The notes under the pieces are model-generated. The model searched no databases. It was not told the DNA's origin and saw only the letters and a program-made list of their open reading frames with translations. Below are positions 7,326-11,762 of a stretch of DNA of 11,762 bases, piece after piece (within the stretch, counting starts at the first letter, position 1; the number at the start of each line of letters is the position of its first letter). The stretch is from Patescibacteria group bacterium (GTDB taxonomy: Bacteria > Patescibacteriota > Minisyncoccia > Phycocordibacterales > XYD1-FULL-46-19). Where the stretch lies: contig JAUPVZ010000015.1 of assembly GCA_030916795.1 (NCBI GenBank), forward strand, positions 1 to 11,762. The letters are read 5' to 3'. The position numbers were made by a program, and so were the translations under genes.

Positions 7326-8753
7326 TTTTTCTTCATGGGCTTGGCGTAAATATTGATAAGTGTCGATTGGTGCCACTCCTATAAAATCAATATGTAATAA
7401 TTTGGCCAATTTAGAGTCATCCCCAAAAAAAGCGACCGCCTCAAATACAGTGATTAATTTTTGAATATCTAAATCTGTCCACAAATCATCATCAGACTCT
7501 ACTGCCAAAGGTACGCCCAGTTTGCGTAATACTGAGGACAAAAAAATCGCGTCACGATTGTCTCGATACAAAACAGCTATATCGTGAGGCATTACCCCTG
7601 TCGCAATTTTTTGGTTTATATCTTGGCCTAGGAAAAAGTATTCGGCCAGGGTCGAGCCAAAGCCCCCCACCCTAATCGGCAGATTATCATTTTCTATTTG
7701 AGCCAATAATTTGGCCTTACTTGGCAACAAAATTTCAGCCTGATTTAAAATATTTTGACCTGACCGATAATTATTAGTCAGGGTAACCACCTTGGCCTGG
7801 GGGTAAAGATGAGAAAAATAAAAGAAGTTTTCCAAAGATGCCCCCTGAAACCGAAATATGGCCTGTTTTTCATCACCCACCACAAACAGATTGGGGTTAG
7901 GGTGAAAATTGGCAATTAATTCTAATATTTTATTTTGGGCATTATTTGTATCTTGATGCTCATCAACTAGAATATATTGATATTCTTCTTGCAACATCGA
8001 CAACAAAGTTGGGTTGGTCCGCAATTCTCGCAAAACCTCCATTATCATATCGTTAAAGTCATAGAGCTTTTTTTCATTCAAGCTATTCTCATATTGCTCA
8101 TAGACCAGCGCCAACTCTAAATTTTTATCGATTTCTCGGCGTAAACGTTCATACCCCTTTTTAATTTTTCCTTTGTACAAACCCTTGTCGTGATACAAAT
8201 CTGGAATTTGCCAATAATCACTATCGGCCTTGGCACAAATATTTTTATATTCTTCAACACTAATTCCTTCTCTCTTTAAATCACTAATCACCGCCACCAT
8301 ACTACGAATATAATAATCAGGATCACCATAGGGTCGCAAAATCTTCACCGGCAATGTAGCCACGACTTTTTCTAACAGAGCAATTTGATCAATCTCGGTA
8401 ATACTAGTCGAACCAATAATCCTCGGGAATTCTTCGGGATAAGTCTTAATTATATTGTTACAAAAACCGTGAAAAGTATTTATCACCACTTGGTAGGCCC
8501 GACTACCCATCAAAAAAGCTAAACGTTCACGCATATTGCCTGTCGCATTTTCGGTAAAAGTTAAAGCCAAAATTTGCTCTGGGGCCGTGTCGGTCTGACG
8601 CAAAATATTGGCAATCCTCATCGCCAAGATCTGGGTTTTGCCAGTCCCTGGACCAGCAATAACCATCACCGGTCCCTCGATAGCATCTACGGCCTCTTTT
8701 TGGGCCTTATTTAGACCTTTGTAGACCTCTTTAAAGTTTTTTTCGTCTGCCAT
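7323..8753 (-). CDS. UvrD/PcrA-type superfamily 1 helicase, N-terminal half (ends at in-frame TAG)
   Basis: The 476-residue product carries the first half of an SF1A DNA helicase. The Q motif is GLNKAQKEAV (13-22), Walker A is AGPGTGKT (33-40), motif Ia is LALTFTENATGNMRERL (63-79), and INTFHGFC lies at 91-98. Walker B is ILVDEHQDTN (261-270), motif III is VVGDEKQAIFRFQGA (291-305), and motif IV is TLTNNYRSGQNIL (324-336). Family members use ATP to move 3'-to-5' on single-stranded DNA. Motifs V and VI are missing because TAG stops the frame early in domain 2; they lie in the next frame downstream. Alone it lacks the arginine-finger motif VI and should not hydrolyse ATP normally. Start ATG 8753 has no Shine-Dalgarno but has an extended -10 box 7 nt upstream. 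Confidence 0.9.
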   Translation of the reverse strand: MADEKNFKEVYKGLNKAQKEAVDAIEGPVMVIAGPGTGKTQILAMRIANILRQTDTAPEQILALTFTENATGNMRERLAFLMGSRAYQVVINTFHGFCNNIIKTYPEEFPRIIGSTSITEIDQIALLEKVVATLPVKILRPYGDPDYYIRSMVAVISDLKREGISVEEYKNICAKADSDYWQIPDLYHDKGLYKGKIKKGYERLRREIDKNLELALVYEQYENSLNEKKLYDFNDMIMEVLRELRTNPTLLSMLQEEYQYILVDEHQDTNNAQNKILELIANFHPNPNLFVVGDEKQAIFRFQGASLENFFYFSHLYPQAKVVTLTNNYRSGQNILNQAEILLPSKAKLLAQIENDNLPIRVGGFGSTLAEYFFLGQDINQKIATGVMPHDIAVLYRDNRDAIFLSSVLRKLGVPLAVESDDDLWTDLDIQKLITVFEAVAFFGDDSKLAKLLHIDFIGVAPIDTYQYLRQAHEEK

Positions 8754-8760
8754 ACGGCAA

Positions 8761-8769
8761 GTATAACAC
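8761..8769 (-). promoter_or_regulatory. Extended -10 promoter of the helicase gene
   Basis: On the minus strand TGT-TATACT ends 7 nt before the ATG at 8753, which predicts a transcript starting at or one base before the start codon. No good -35 is seen, as is common for extended -10 promoters. It lies back-to-back with the promoter of the 59-aa orphan gene. Confidence 0.5.
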
Positions 8770-8772
8770 CTC

Positions 8773-8817
8773 TTGAAAAGCTTGAGGAATAGTGTTTAAT
8801 TGGTAACAGAAAGGAGG
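8773..8817 (+). promoter_or_regulatory. Promoter and strong ribosome binding site of the 59-aa orphan gene
   Basis: TTGAAA (8773-8778) and TTTAAT (8795-8800) have a 16-bp spacer. Transcription would start near 8807, almost directly followed by AAGGAGG (8811-8817) and the ATG 4 nt later. The leader is therefore about 15 nt and consists almost only of the ribosome binding site. Confidence 0.6.
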
Positions 8818-8821
8818 AACT

Positions 8822-9001
8822 ATGAGCCAACACCGCCATAGTAACCACCACCGGCGAACATCACCCTTTAGGATGATCAGAAACGGTATCACCAACACCG
8901 TACAATTTATCCTAAGCATCCTCGAGGATTTCTTCCGCGGGAAGGGTGCAAAACCTGCCGAAGAACTGGGCGTCAAGCTCAGTTTTGAGAAAAAGGATTA
9001 G
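8822..9001 (+). CDS. Small orphan protein, 59 aa, basic N-terminus and amphipathic helix
   Basis: The product opens MSQHRHSNHHRRTSPFRMIR, a His/Arg-rich start. It continues with an amphipathic or weakly hydrophobic stretch at about residues 21-39 (GITNTVQFILSILEDFFRG) and ends in a mixed-charge tail (KLSFEKKD). I do not recognise a family. Support for a real gene is unusually good for its size: a sigma70-like promoter, AAGGAGG 4 nt before the ATG, and an 11-bp stem terminator beginning 2 nt after the TAG. It is a single-gene transcription unit, divergent from the helicase and upstream of yqeY. The positive N-terminus plus helix would suit binding to nucleic acid or a membrane surface, but that is only a guess. 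A minus-strand frame over the same bases has no start signals. Confidence 0.72.
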   Translation: MSQHRHSNHHRRTSPFRMIRNGITNTVQFILSILEDFFRGKGAKPAEELGVKLSFEKKD

Positions 9002-9002
9002 C

Positions 9003-9036
9003 AGCCCGGAAACCACCTGTTTCCGGGCTATTTGTT
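9003..9036 (+). terminator. Intrinsic terminator of the 59-aa orphan gene
   Basis: AGCCCGGAAAC (9003-9013) pairs perfectly with GTTTCCGGGCT (9019-9029) over 11 bp, with the 5-nt loop CACCT. ATTTGTTT follows as a moderate U-rich tail. It separates this gene from the yqeY promoter. Confidence 0.8.
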
Positions 9037-9064
9037 TGAGAAAAAAGCCTTTATCTGCTAGATT
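9036..9064 (+). promoter_or_regulatory. Promoter of the yqeY-family gene
   Basis: TTGAGA (9036-9041) and TAGATT (9059-9064) are 17 bp apart, with TGC just before the -10 (extended -10). The predicted start near 9071 leaves a leader of about 22 nt. The -35 overlaps the U-rich tail of the preceding terminator. Confidence 0.6.
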
Positions 9065-9092
9065 TAGTATTAATTAGATAACCCAATATCAA

Positions 9093-9542
9093 ATGTTGCA
9101 TGAAAAAATAAAGGGAGAATTGAAGGAAGCCATGAAAGCCAAAGATACCGTAAAGTTAGCGGTCATTCGGGGTTTGCTGTCAGCTTTTACCAATGAAGCG
9201 GTGACTAAGGGCAAAAAACCCGATGAGATGTTGGCTGACGAGGAAACCTTGGCGGTCTTAAAACGTGCCTCTAACCAGCGCAAAGATGCGGCCGAGCAAT
9301 ACCGCACCGGCGGGCGCGAGGATCTAGCGGCAGGAGAGGAAGCCGAACTAGCGATTATCCAAGGGTATCTCCCGGAACAAATGTCGACCGAGGAAATCAA
9401 AAAGATTGTAGCCGAAAAAATTGCTGAACTGGGCGCTGACAAAACCAAGATGGGGCAAATCATTGGAGCTGTTGTTAAGGCTACCGGTGGGCGGGCTGAT
9501 GGCGGGGAAATCAAAAAAGCAGTAGAAGAAGCCCTGGCCTAG
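9093..9542 (+). CDS. yqeY: GatB/YqeY domain protein
   Basis: The 149-residue, nearly all-helical, charged product matches the YqeY family along its full length. Recognisable blocks are IKGELKEAMKAKDTVKLAVIRGLLSA near the start, LKRASNQRKDAAEQYRTGGR at about 55-74, EEAELAIIQGYLPEQMS at about 80-96, and KMGQIIGAVVKATGGRADG at about 114-132. The family shares the C-terminal tRNA-binding domain of GatB, part of the amidotransferase that makes Gln-tRNA and Asn-tRNA. The stand-alone form's exact role is not established. It is a single-gene unit with its own promoter at 9036-9064 and a very stable terminator after the TAG stop. No Shine-Dalgarno precedes the ATG. Confidence 0.92.
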   Translation: MLHEKIKGELKEAMKAKDTVKLAVIRGLLSAFTNEAVTKGKKPDEMLADEETLAVLKRASNQRKDAAEQYRTGGREDLAAGEEAELAIIQGYLPEQMSTEEIKKIVAEKIAELGADKTKMGQIIGAVVKATGGRADGGEIKKAVEEALA

Positions 9543-9559
9543 TTTATTGTTTACAAAGT

Positions 9560-9595
9560 AATCCCCCGGGCGCGCTTGCGCGCCCGGGGGATTTT
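9560..9595 (+). terminator. Very GC-rich terminator hairpin after yqeY
   Basis: Fifteen bases (9560-9574, AATCCCCCGGGCGCG) pair perfectly with 9579-9593 around a CTTG tetraloop, followed by only a short TTTT. The stem is far more GC-rich than the surrounding DNA. It can also fold on the minus strand and so probably blocks transcription arriving from both sides. Confidence 0.8.
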
Positions 9596-9598
9596 GGT

Positions 9599-9622
9599 AA
9601 AGGGGATTCAGAATCCCCTTTT
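9599..9622. terminator. Second, convergent terminator hairpin overlapping the stop of the 30-aa gene
   Basis: AAAGGGGATT (9599-9608) pairs with AATCCCCTTT (9612-9621) around CAG. On the plus strand it ends in TTTT. On the minus strand the TGA of the 30-aa gene (9610-9608) lies at the hairpin apex. It shares the GGGGATT/AATCCCC element with the adjacent GC-rich hairpin. Confidence 0.6.
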
Positions 9623-9700
9623 CTTCCCAACTATCAATACATCAAAAATTGCCTCAAGGGCAAGACCGATTTGCACCGCCACCAGCTTCATAAACTTCAT
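9608..9700 (-). CDS. Tiny orphan protein, 30 aa
   Basis: The product begins MKFMKLVAVQIGLALEAIFD and ends DVLIVGKKRGF. It has a hydrophobic or amphipathic stretch at about residues 6-24 and a basic tail, a typical shape for a small membrane-associated peptide. No family is recognised. A good ribosome binding site, GAAAGGAG (9714-9707), lies 6 nt before the ATG and overlaps the stop codon of the 42-aa gene, suggesting coupled translation. The TGA sits in the loop of the terminator hairpin at 9599-9622. At 30 codons a chance frame is possible. The ribosome binding site, the tight spacing behind another small frame and the exact fit to the terminator argue for a real gene. Confidence 0.5.
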   Translation of the reverse strand: MKFMKLVAVQIGLALEAIFDVLIVGKKRGF

Positions 9701-9712
9701 ATTTTTCTCCTT

Positions 9713-9841
9713 TCACCTCTCAGGTGAATCTAGTTTAAAATCAAAATCCCAAAAAACAATGCCCAGGAAAGGGGCCACCGCAATGATCACCACCACCTCC
9801 AACAAAAGTACCCAAAAACTAATTAGGGTCTTAAGACACAT
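9713..9841 (-). CDS. Small orphan membrane protein, 42 aa
   Basis: The product opens MCLKTLISFWVLLLEVVVII and has one long hydrophobic run at about residues 5-31, then a charged tail ending KLDSPER. It is predicted to be a single-pass membrane peptide. I do not recognise a family. GAAGGAGG (9857-9850) lies 8 nt before the ATG, one of the strongest ribosome binding sites in the window. A possible promoter (TTGAAG 9892-9887, TAAGAT 9870-9865, 16-bp spacer) would start transcription right at that site. The gene lies 70 bp after the DUF389 stop on the same strand and 12 bp before the 30-aa gene. Single-pass peptides in pairs can be toxins, channel subunits or stress peptides, but nothing here decides between them. 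Confidence 0.6.
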   Translation of the reverse strand: MCLKTLISFWVLLLEVVVIIAVAPFLGIVFWDFDFKLDSPER

Positions 9842-9864
9842 GGCTGTTTCCTCCTTCTTTTTTT

Positions 9865-9892
9865 ATCTTACTCTTTTCAGTAAAAACTTCAA
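9865..9892 (-). promoter_or_regulatory. Possible promoter of the two tiny minus-strand genes
   Basis: On the minus strand TTGAAG and TAAGAT are separated by 16 bp. The predicted start near 9858 abuts the GAAGGAGG ribosome binding site, the same compact design as the 59-aa orphan gene. The -10 matches consensus at only four of six bases, and co-transcription with the DUF389 gene is an alternative. Confidence 0.4.
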
Positions 9893-9911
9893 TCAATTTG
9901 ACCTAGCTGAT

Positions 9912-10655
9912 CTAAACCGCCCCAATATTTTTGGCTATCTTTTCGCTATCCACCCGGCCTGCTTGTACAATCGCTTGATGCTGTATTTTTTCTTCGTATT
10001 TTTCCTCGGCAATTTTTTCTTCTTCTTCTCTTTGTAATCGTGAGAAGCCGTACAAAGAGAAAACAATTATAGCCCCAATAATAGTCGCAAATAGGTTGAT
10101 TACAAACATCGTTAGACCGCCAGAAATTATTACCCTATTTAGCATCACCACTCCAATGGCCGCCGCAGAAAGTGGTGGTAAAAGTGACACCGACACCGCC
10201 ACTCCCGGCAAAGTCGCCGACAAATCTTGCTTGACCCACGAGTAAGCCACCGCTACCCCCGAAGCAAAAGCGATCAAAAACATAATCAAATCTGGCCGTA
10301 TGCGCAACAAGATCTCACTACCCACCACATTGTTCGAAAACATAAAAGCGGTAATAAGTGACACGACAAAAATTACTGTTCCGGATTTTAAAATTATCTT
10401 TGATGCCCGCCCAATAGCCAGAGCACTAGTGGTCACTATTCCCATCGCCAAACTAAGAAGGGGAAACAAAAGTGGAGCAATAAATATGCCCCCTACGGTA
10501 ACACCCGCATCATCGGTAATAAGGCCAAGTGTAGTAATAAAACTAGCAAGGGCCAATAAGAAATAAAAATCGGCCTTGGCATGACTTTCGTGCAAAAGTT
10601 GGGTTAGAGTTTTTTGCTGTTCCAAAAAACTGGCAACAAAAAAGTTTTTTAACAT
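9912..10655 (-). CDS. DUF389 family membrane protein
   Basis: The 247-residue product has the DUF389 core. A signature first-helix region, LLALASFITTLGLITDDAGVTVGG (about 33-56), is followed by MxIAPLL-like FIAPLLFPLLSLAMGIV. Further membrane helices lie at about 86-108, 124-142, 150-172 and 178-202, with a conserved PGVAVSVSLLPPLSAAAIGV segment at about 149-168. The function of this inner-membrane family is not established. It is at the short end for the family and ends in a charged coiled-coil-like tail (LQREEEEKIAEEKYEEKIQ, about 208-226). Start ATG 10655 has no Shine-Dalgarno. An extended -10 lies about 16 nt upstream. The two tiny genes follow on the same strand. Confidence 0.88.
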   Translation of the reverse strand: MLKNFFVASFLEQQKTLTQLLHESHAKADFYFLLALASFITTLGLITDDAGVTVGGIFIAPLLFPLLSLAMGIVTTSALAIGRASKIILKSGTVIFVVSLITAFMFSNNVVGSEILLRIRPDLIMFLIAFASGVAVAYSWVKQDLSATLPGVAVSVSLLPPLSAAAIGVVMLNRVIISGGLTMFVINLFATIIGAIIVFSLYGFSRLQREEEEKIAEEKYEEKIQHQAIVQAGRVDSEKIAKNIGAV

Positions 10656-10671
10656 ATGAATATTTATTTAA

Positions 10672-10680
10672 ATTTTAACA
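10672..10680 (-). promoter_or_regulatory. Extended -10 promoter of the DUF389 gene
   Basis: On the minus strand TGT-TAAAAT lies so that transcription would start near 10665, about 10 nt before the ATG. The -35 region (TCGCAA at 17 bp) matches weakly. It is divergent from the pseudouridine synthase promoter. Confidence 0.42.
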
Positions 10681-10747
10681 GAAGAAACTCACTGTTGCGA
10701 CTATTTTGTGTGGACATAAAATACCATTTCCCTCTCCTACCTTAATC

Positions 10748-10756
10748 TGCTAAACT
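10748..10756 (+). promoter_or_regulatory. Extended -10 promoter of the pseudouridine synthase gene
   Basis: TGC-TAAACT ends 7 nt before the ATG at 10764, predicting a start at about 10763, which is a leaderless or nearly leaderless mRNA. No clear -35 is seen. This position favours ATG 10764 over the GTG at 10761 as the real start. Confidence 0.45.
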
Positions 10757-10763
10757 AGCGGTG

Positions 10764-11516
10764 ATGCGTCAATCACCAAAACAAAAAAGAGAGAAGGCGA
10801 GTGTCAATGCTGAATTTCCGGTCCGAATCAATAAATATCTCGCTACCCACTTCCCTGTCACCCGCCGAGCGGCCGACGAGCTCATCTCCAGCGGGTTGGT
10901 TATTTTAAATGGTCGCAAAGCGCTTCTTGGCGACATAGTCCAAGCCGAGGACAAGGTTGAAGTCCGCAACAATACCCAAAAGCCCAACTATCGCTACTTT
11001 GCCTATCATAAGCCAGCGGGCATTGCGACTCATGCTTCTGACCCAAAAGAAAAAGCTATTTCTGATGTCCTCCGACTACCGGTCAAAGCCTTCCCTATTG
11101 GCCGCCTCGACAAAGATTCGCGCGGGCTTATTATTCTTTCCAATGATGGGCGCCTAGCCGGAGCCCTACTTTCCCCCGAAGAGGGTCATGAAAAAGAATA
11201 TATTGTAACCACTGACAAAACCGTCACCACCGAGCAGGCCGAAAGATTATCCAAAGGAATCAAGATTGAAAATTATCACACCAAAAAATCCAAGGTCCAA
11301 AAAACTGGCGATAAAGAATTTACTATTATTCTGACCGAGGGCAAAAAACACCAAGTCCGCCGGATGTGCTCGGCTCTCAATCTAGAAACCAAAGATCTTA
11401 TCCGGACCCGGATTGAAAACATCAAACTAGGGGACCTAAAAGCGGGTGATTTTCGAGAATTGACCGGCGCCGAGCTAGACCAGTTTCTCGGTGGCTTAAA
11501 GCTAGTTCGGGGCTAA
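10764..11516 (+). CDS. rluF: 23S rRNA pseudouridine synthase, RsuA/RluB/RluF family (closest in look to RluF)
   Basis: The enzyme isomerises a uridine in ribosomal RNA to pseudouridine. The 250-residue product has an S4 RNA-binding domain at about 18-66 (FPVRINKYLATHFPVTRRAADELISSGLV...) and the catalytic domain from about 78. That domain contains KPAGIATH and the signature FPIGRLDKDSRGLIILSNDG, with catalytic Asp116. The blocks HEKEYIVTTDK, HQVRRMCSALNLE and LIRTRIENIKL resemble RluF, which modifies U2604 in E. coli, more than RsuA or RluB. The exact target base cannot be fixed from sequence, so the symbol is tentative. ATG 10764 is preferred over the adjacent in-frame GTG 10761 because of the -10 position. 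No Shine-Dalgarno is present. It is a single gene, divergent from DUF389. Confidence 0.88.
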   Translation: MRQSPKQKREKASVNAEFPVRINKYLATHFPVTRRAADELISSGLVILNGRKALLGDIVQAEDKVEVRNNTQKPNYRYFAYHKPAGIATHASDPKEKAISDVLRLPVKAFPIGRLDKDSRGLIILSNDGRLAGALLSPEEGHEKEYIVTTDKTVTTEQAERLSKGIKIENYHTKKSKVQKTGDKEFTIILTEGKKHQVRRMCSALNLETKDLIRTRIENIKLGDLKAGDFRELTGAELDQFLGGLKLVRG

Positions 11517-11554
11517 ATAATATCCACAGTCTGTTTTTATAAACCATGTTTTTC

Positions 11555-11563
11555 TGTTATAAT
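11555..11563 (+). promoter_or_regulatory. Extended -10 promoter in the right-hand intergenic region
   Basis: TGT-TATAAT is a perfect extended -10 and predicts a start near 11570. The -35 region is a T-rich stretch without a clear match. No coding frame begins nearby, so the product is probably a non-coding RNA or a long leader. Confidence 0.6.
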
Positions 11564-11569
11564 AATAAG

Positions 11570-11738
11570 TAGAAAATCTAGGAAAAATGATAAAGAAACG
11601 CCATTTGAGCGTTTTTAAATTTTTCTAGAGAATGGTCATTGGTGTGCAAATTACGCGCGTAAGGCGTATTTTTTAGTTCTAAAATTGCCCTTACGTCTCG
11701 TATAGATTGTCAAAAGCCGACCCCCAGGGTCGGTTTTT
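11570..11738 (+). ncRNA. Candidate small RNA of about 170 nt (or structured leader of a gene beyond the window)
   Basis: Between a perfect extended -10 and a classic terminator lie two further hairpins. The first (11577-11629) has an outer stem, TCTAG-g-AAAAAT with ATTTTTCTAGA, and an inner stem, AAACGC with GCGTTT around CATTTGA. The second (11658-11695) has CGTAAGGC with GCCCTTACG (one bulge) and an inner TTTTA-gttc-TAAAA stem. The second competes with an alternative terminator-like hairpin, TACGC-gcgtaag-GCGTA, followed by six T (11652-11674). No open frame with start signals fits. It does not show the SRP RNA loop, a tRNA-like domain or another family I recognise. The alternatives are a terminator of the pseudouridine synthase gene plus a leader with attenuation for a gene to the right. 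Confidence 0.4.
11712..11738 (+). terminator. Intrinsic terminator at the right edge
   Basis: CCGACCC (11717-11723) pairs with GGGTCGG (11727-11733) around CCA, and AAAAG/TTTTT extends the stem by five more pairs including one G-U. TTTTT follows the core stem. The flanking A-run gives a T-run on the other strand, so it could stop transcripts from both directions. Confidence 0.82.
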
Positions 11739-11762
11739 GCGCTTTTCCCTCCCCCACCCCCA

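Noticed and set aside
8731..8976. 81-codon minus-strand frame over the 59-aa gene
   Set aside because: It overlaps the helicase start and the divergent promoter region, has no start signals, and its product looks like a shadow translation. The opposite strand has promoter, ribosome binding site and terminator.
9576..10037. 153-codon frame on the plus strand
   Set aside because: It begins inside the GC-rich terminator stem and lies antisense to the two tiny genes and the end of DUF389. Its Phe-rich tail is the complement of the DUF389 Glu/Lys coil.
1..11762. CRISPR arrays, insertion sequences or integrase genes
   Set aside because: No regularly spaced direct repeats, transposase frames or flanking inverted repeats with target duplications were seen.

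Overview
The window looks like a chromosomal segment of a Candidate Phyla Radiation (Patescibacteria) bacterium, most likely of the Parcubacteria group. This is inferred from several features: compact single-copy housekeeping genes with very short spacers, an RNase J with a long disordered N-terminal extension, a membrane-anchored family-5 solute-binding protein next to secG and RNase J, and a large UvrD-type helicase fused to a Fe-S PD-(D/E)XK nuclease. No database search was possible, so the lineage is an inference.

Layout. (1) At the left edge, the first 59 codons of groES run leftward and out of the window. (2) Divergent from it is a rightward block: secG, a peptide/solute-binding protein, RNase J and an MFS transporter (345-5564). 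These cover protein export, solute binding or surface anchoring, RNA processing and small-molecule transport. (3) The convergent spacer 5565-5804 holds a 75-nt tRNA-like cloverleaf that lacks a normal anticodon arm. (4) A leftward UvrD helicase-nuclease gene (8753-5805) is cut in frame by a single TAG at 7325-7323. All helicase motifs before the TAG and all helicase and nuclease motifs after it are preserved. (5) A cluster from 8770 to 10655 holds a 59-aa orphan gene with its own promoter, ribosome binding site and terminator; the GatB/YqeY-family gene; two tandem tiny genes on the minus strand (42 and 30 aa); and a DUF389 membrane protein. (6) A rightward RluF-like 23S rRNA pseudouridine synthase follows. 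(7) The right-hand intergenic stretch has a strong promoter, two long hairpins and a terminator, and is a candidate small RNA gene or structured leader.

The window also shows two initiation styles. None of the conserved protein genes has a Shine-Dalgarno sequence, and five of them have a -10-like hexamer only 5-8 nt before the start codon, as expected for leaderless or nearly leaderless mRNAs. The three tiny orphan genes, none longer than 59 codons, have strong AGGAG(G) ribosome binding sites just after their predicted transcription starts.
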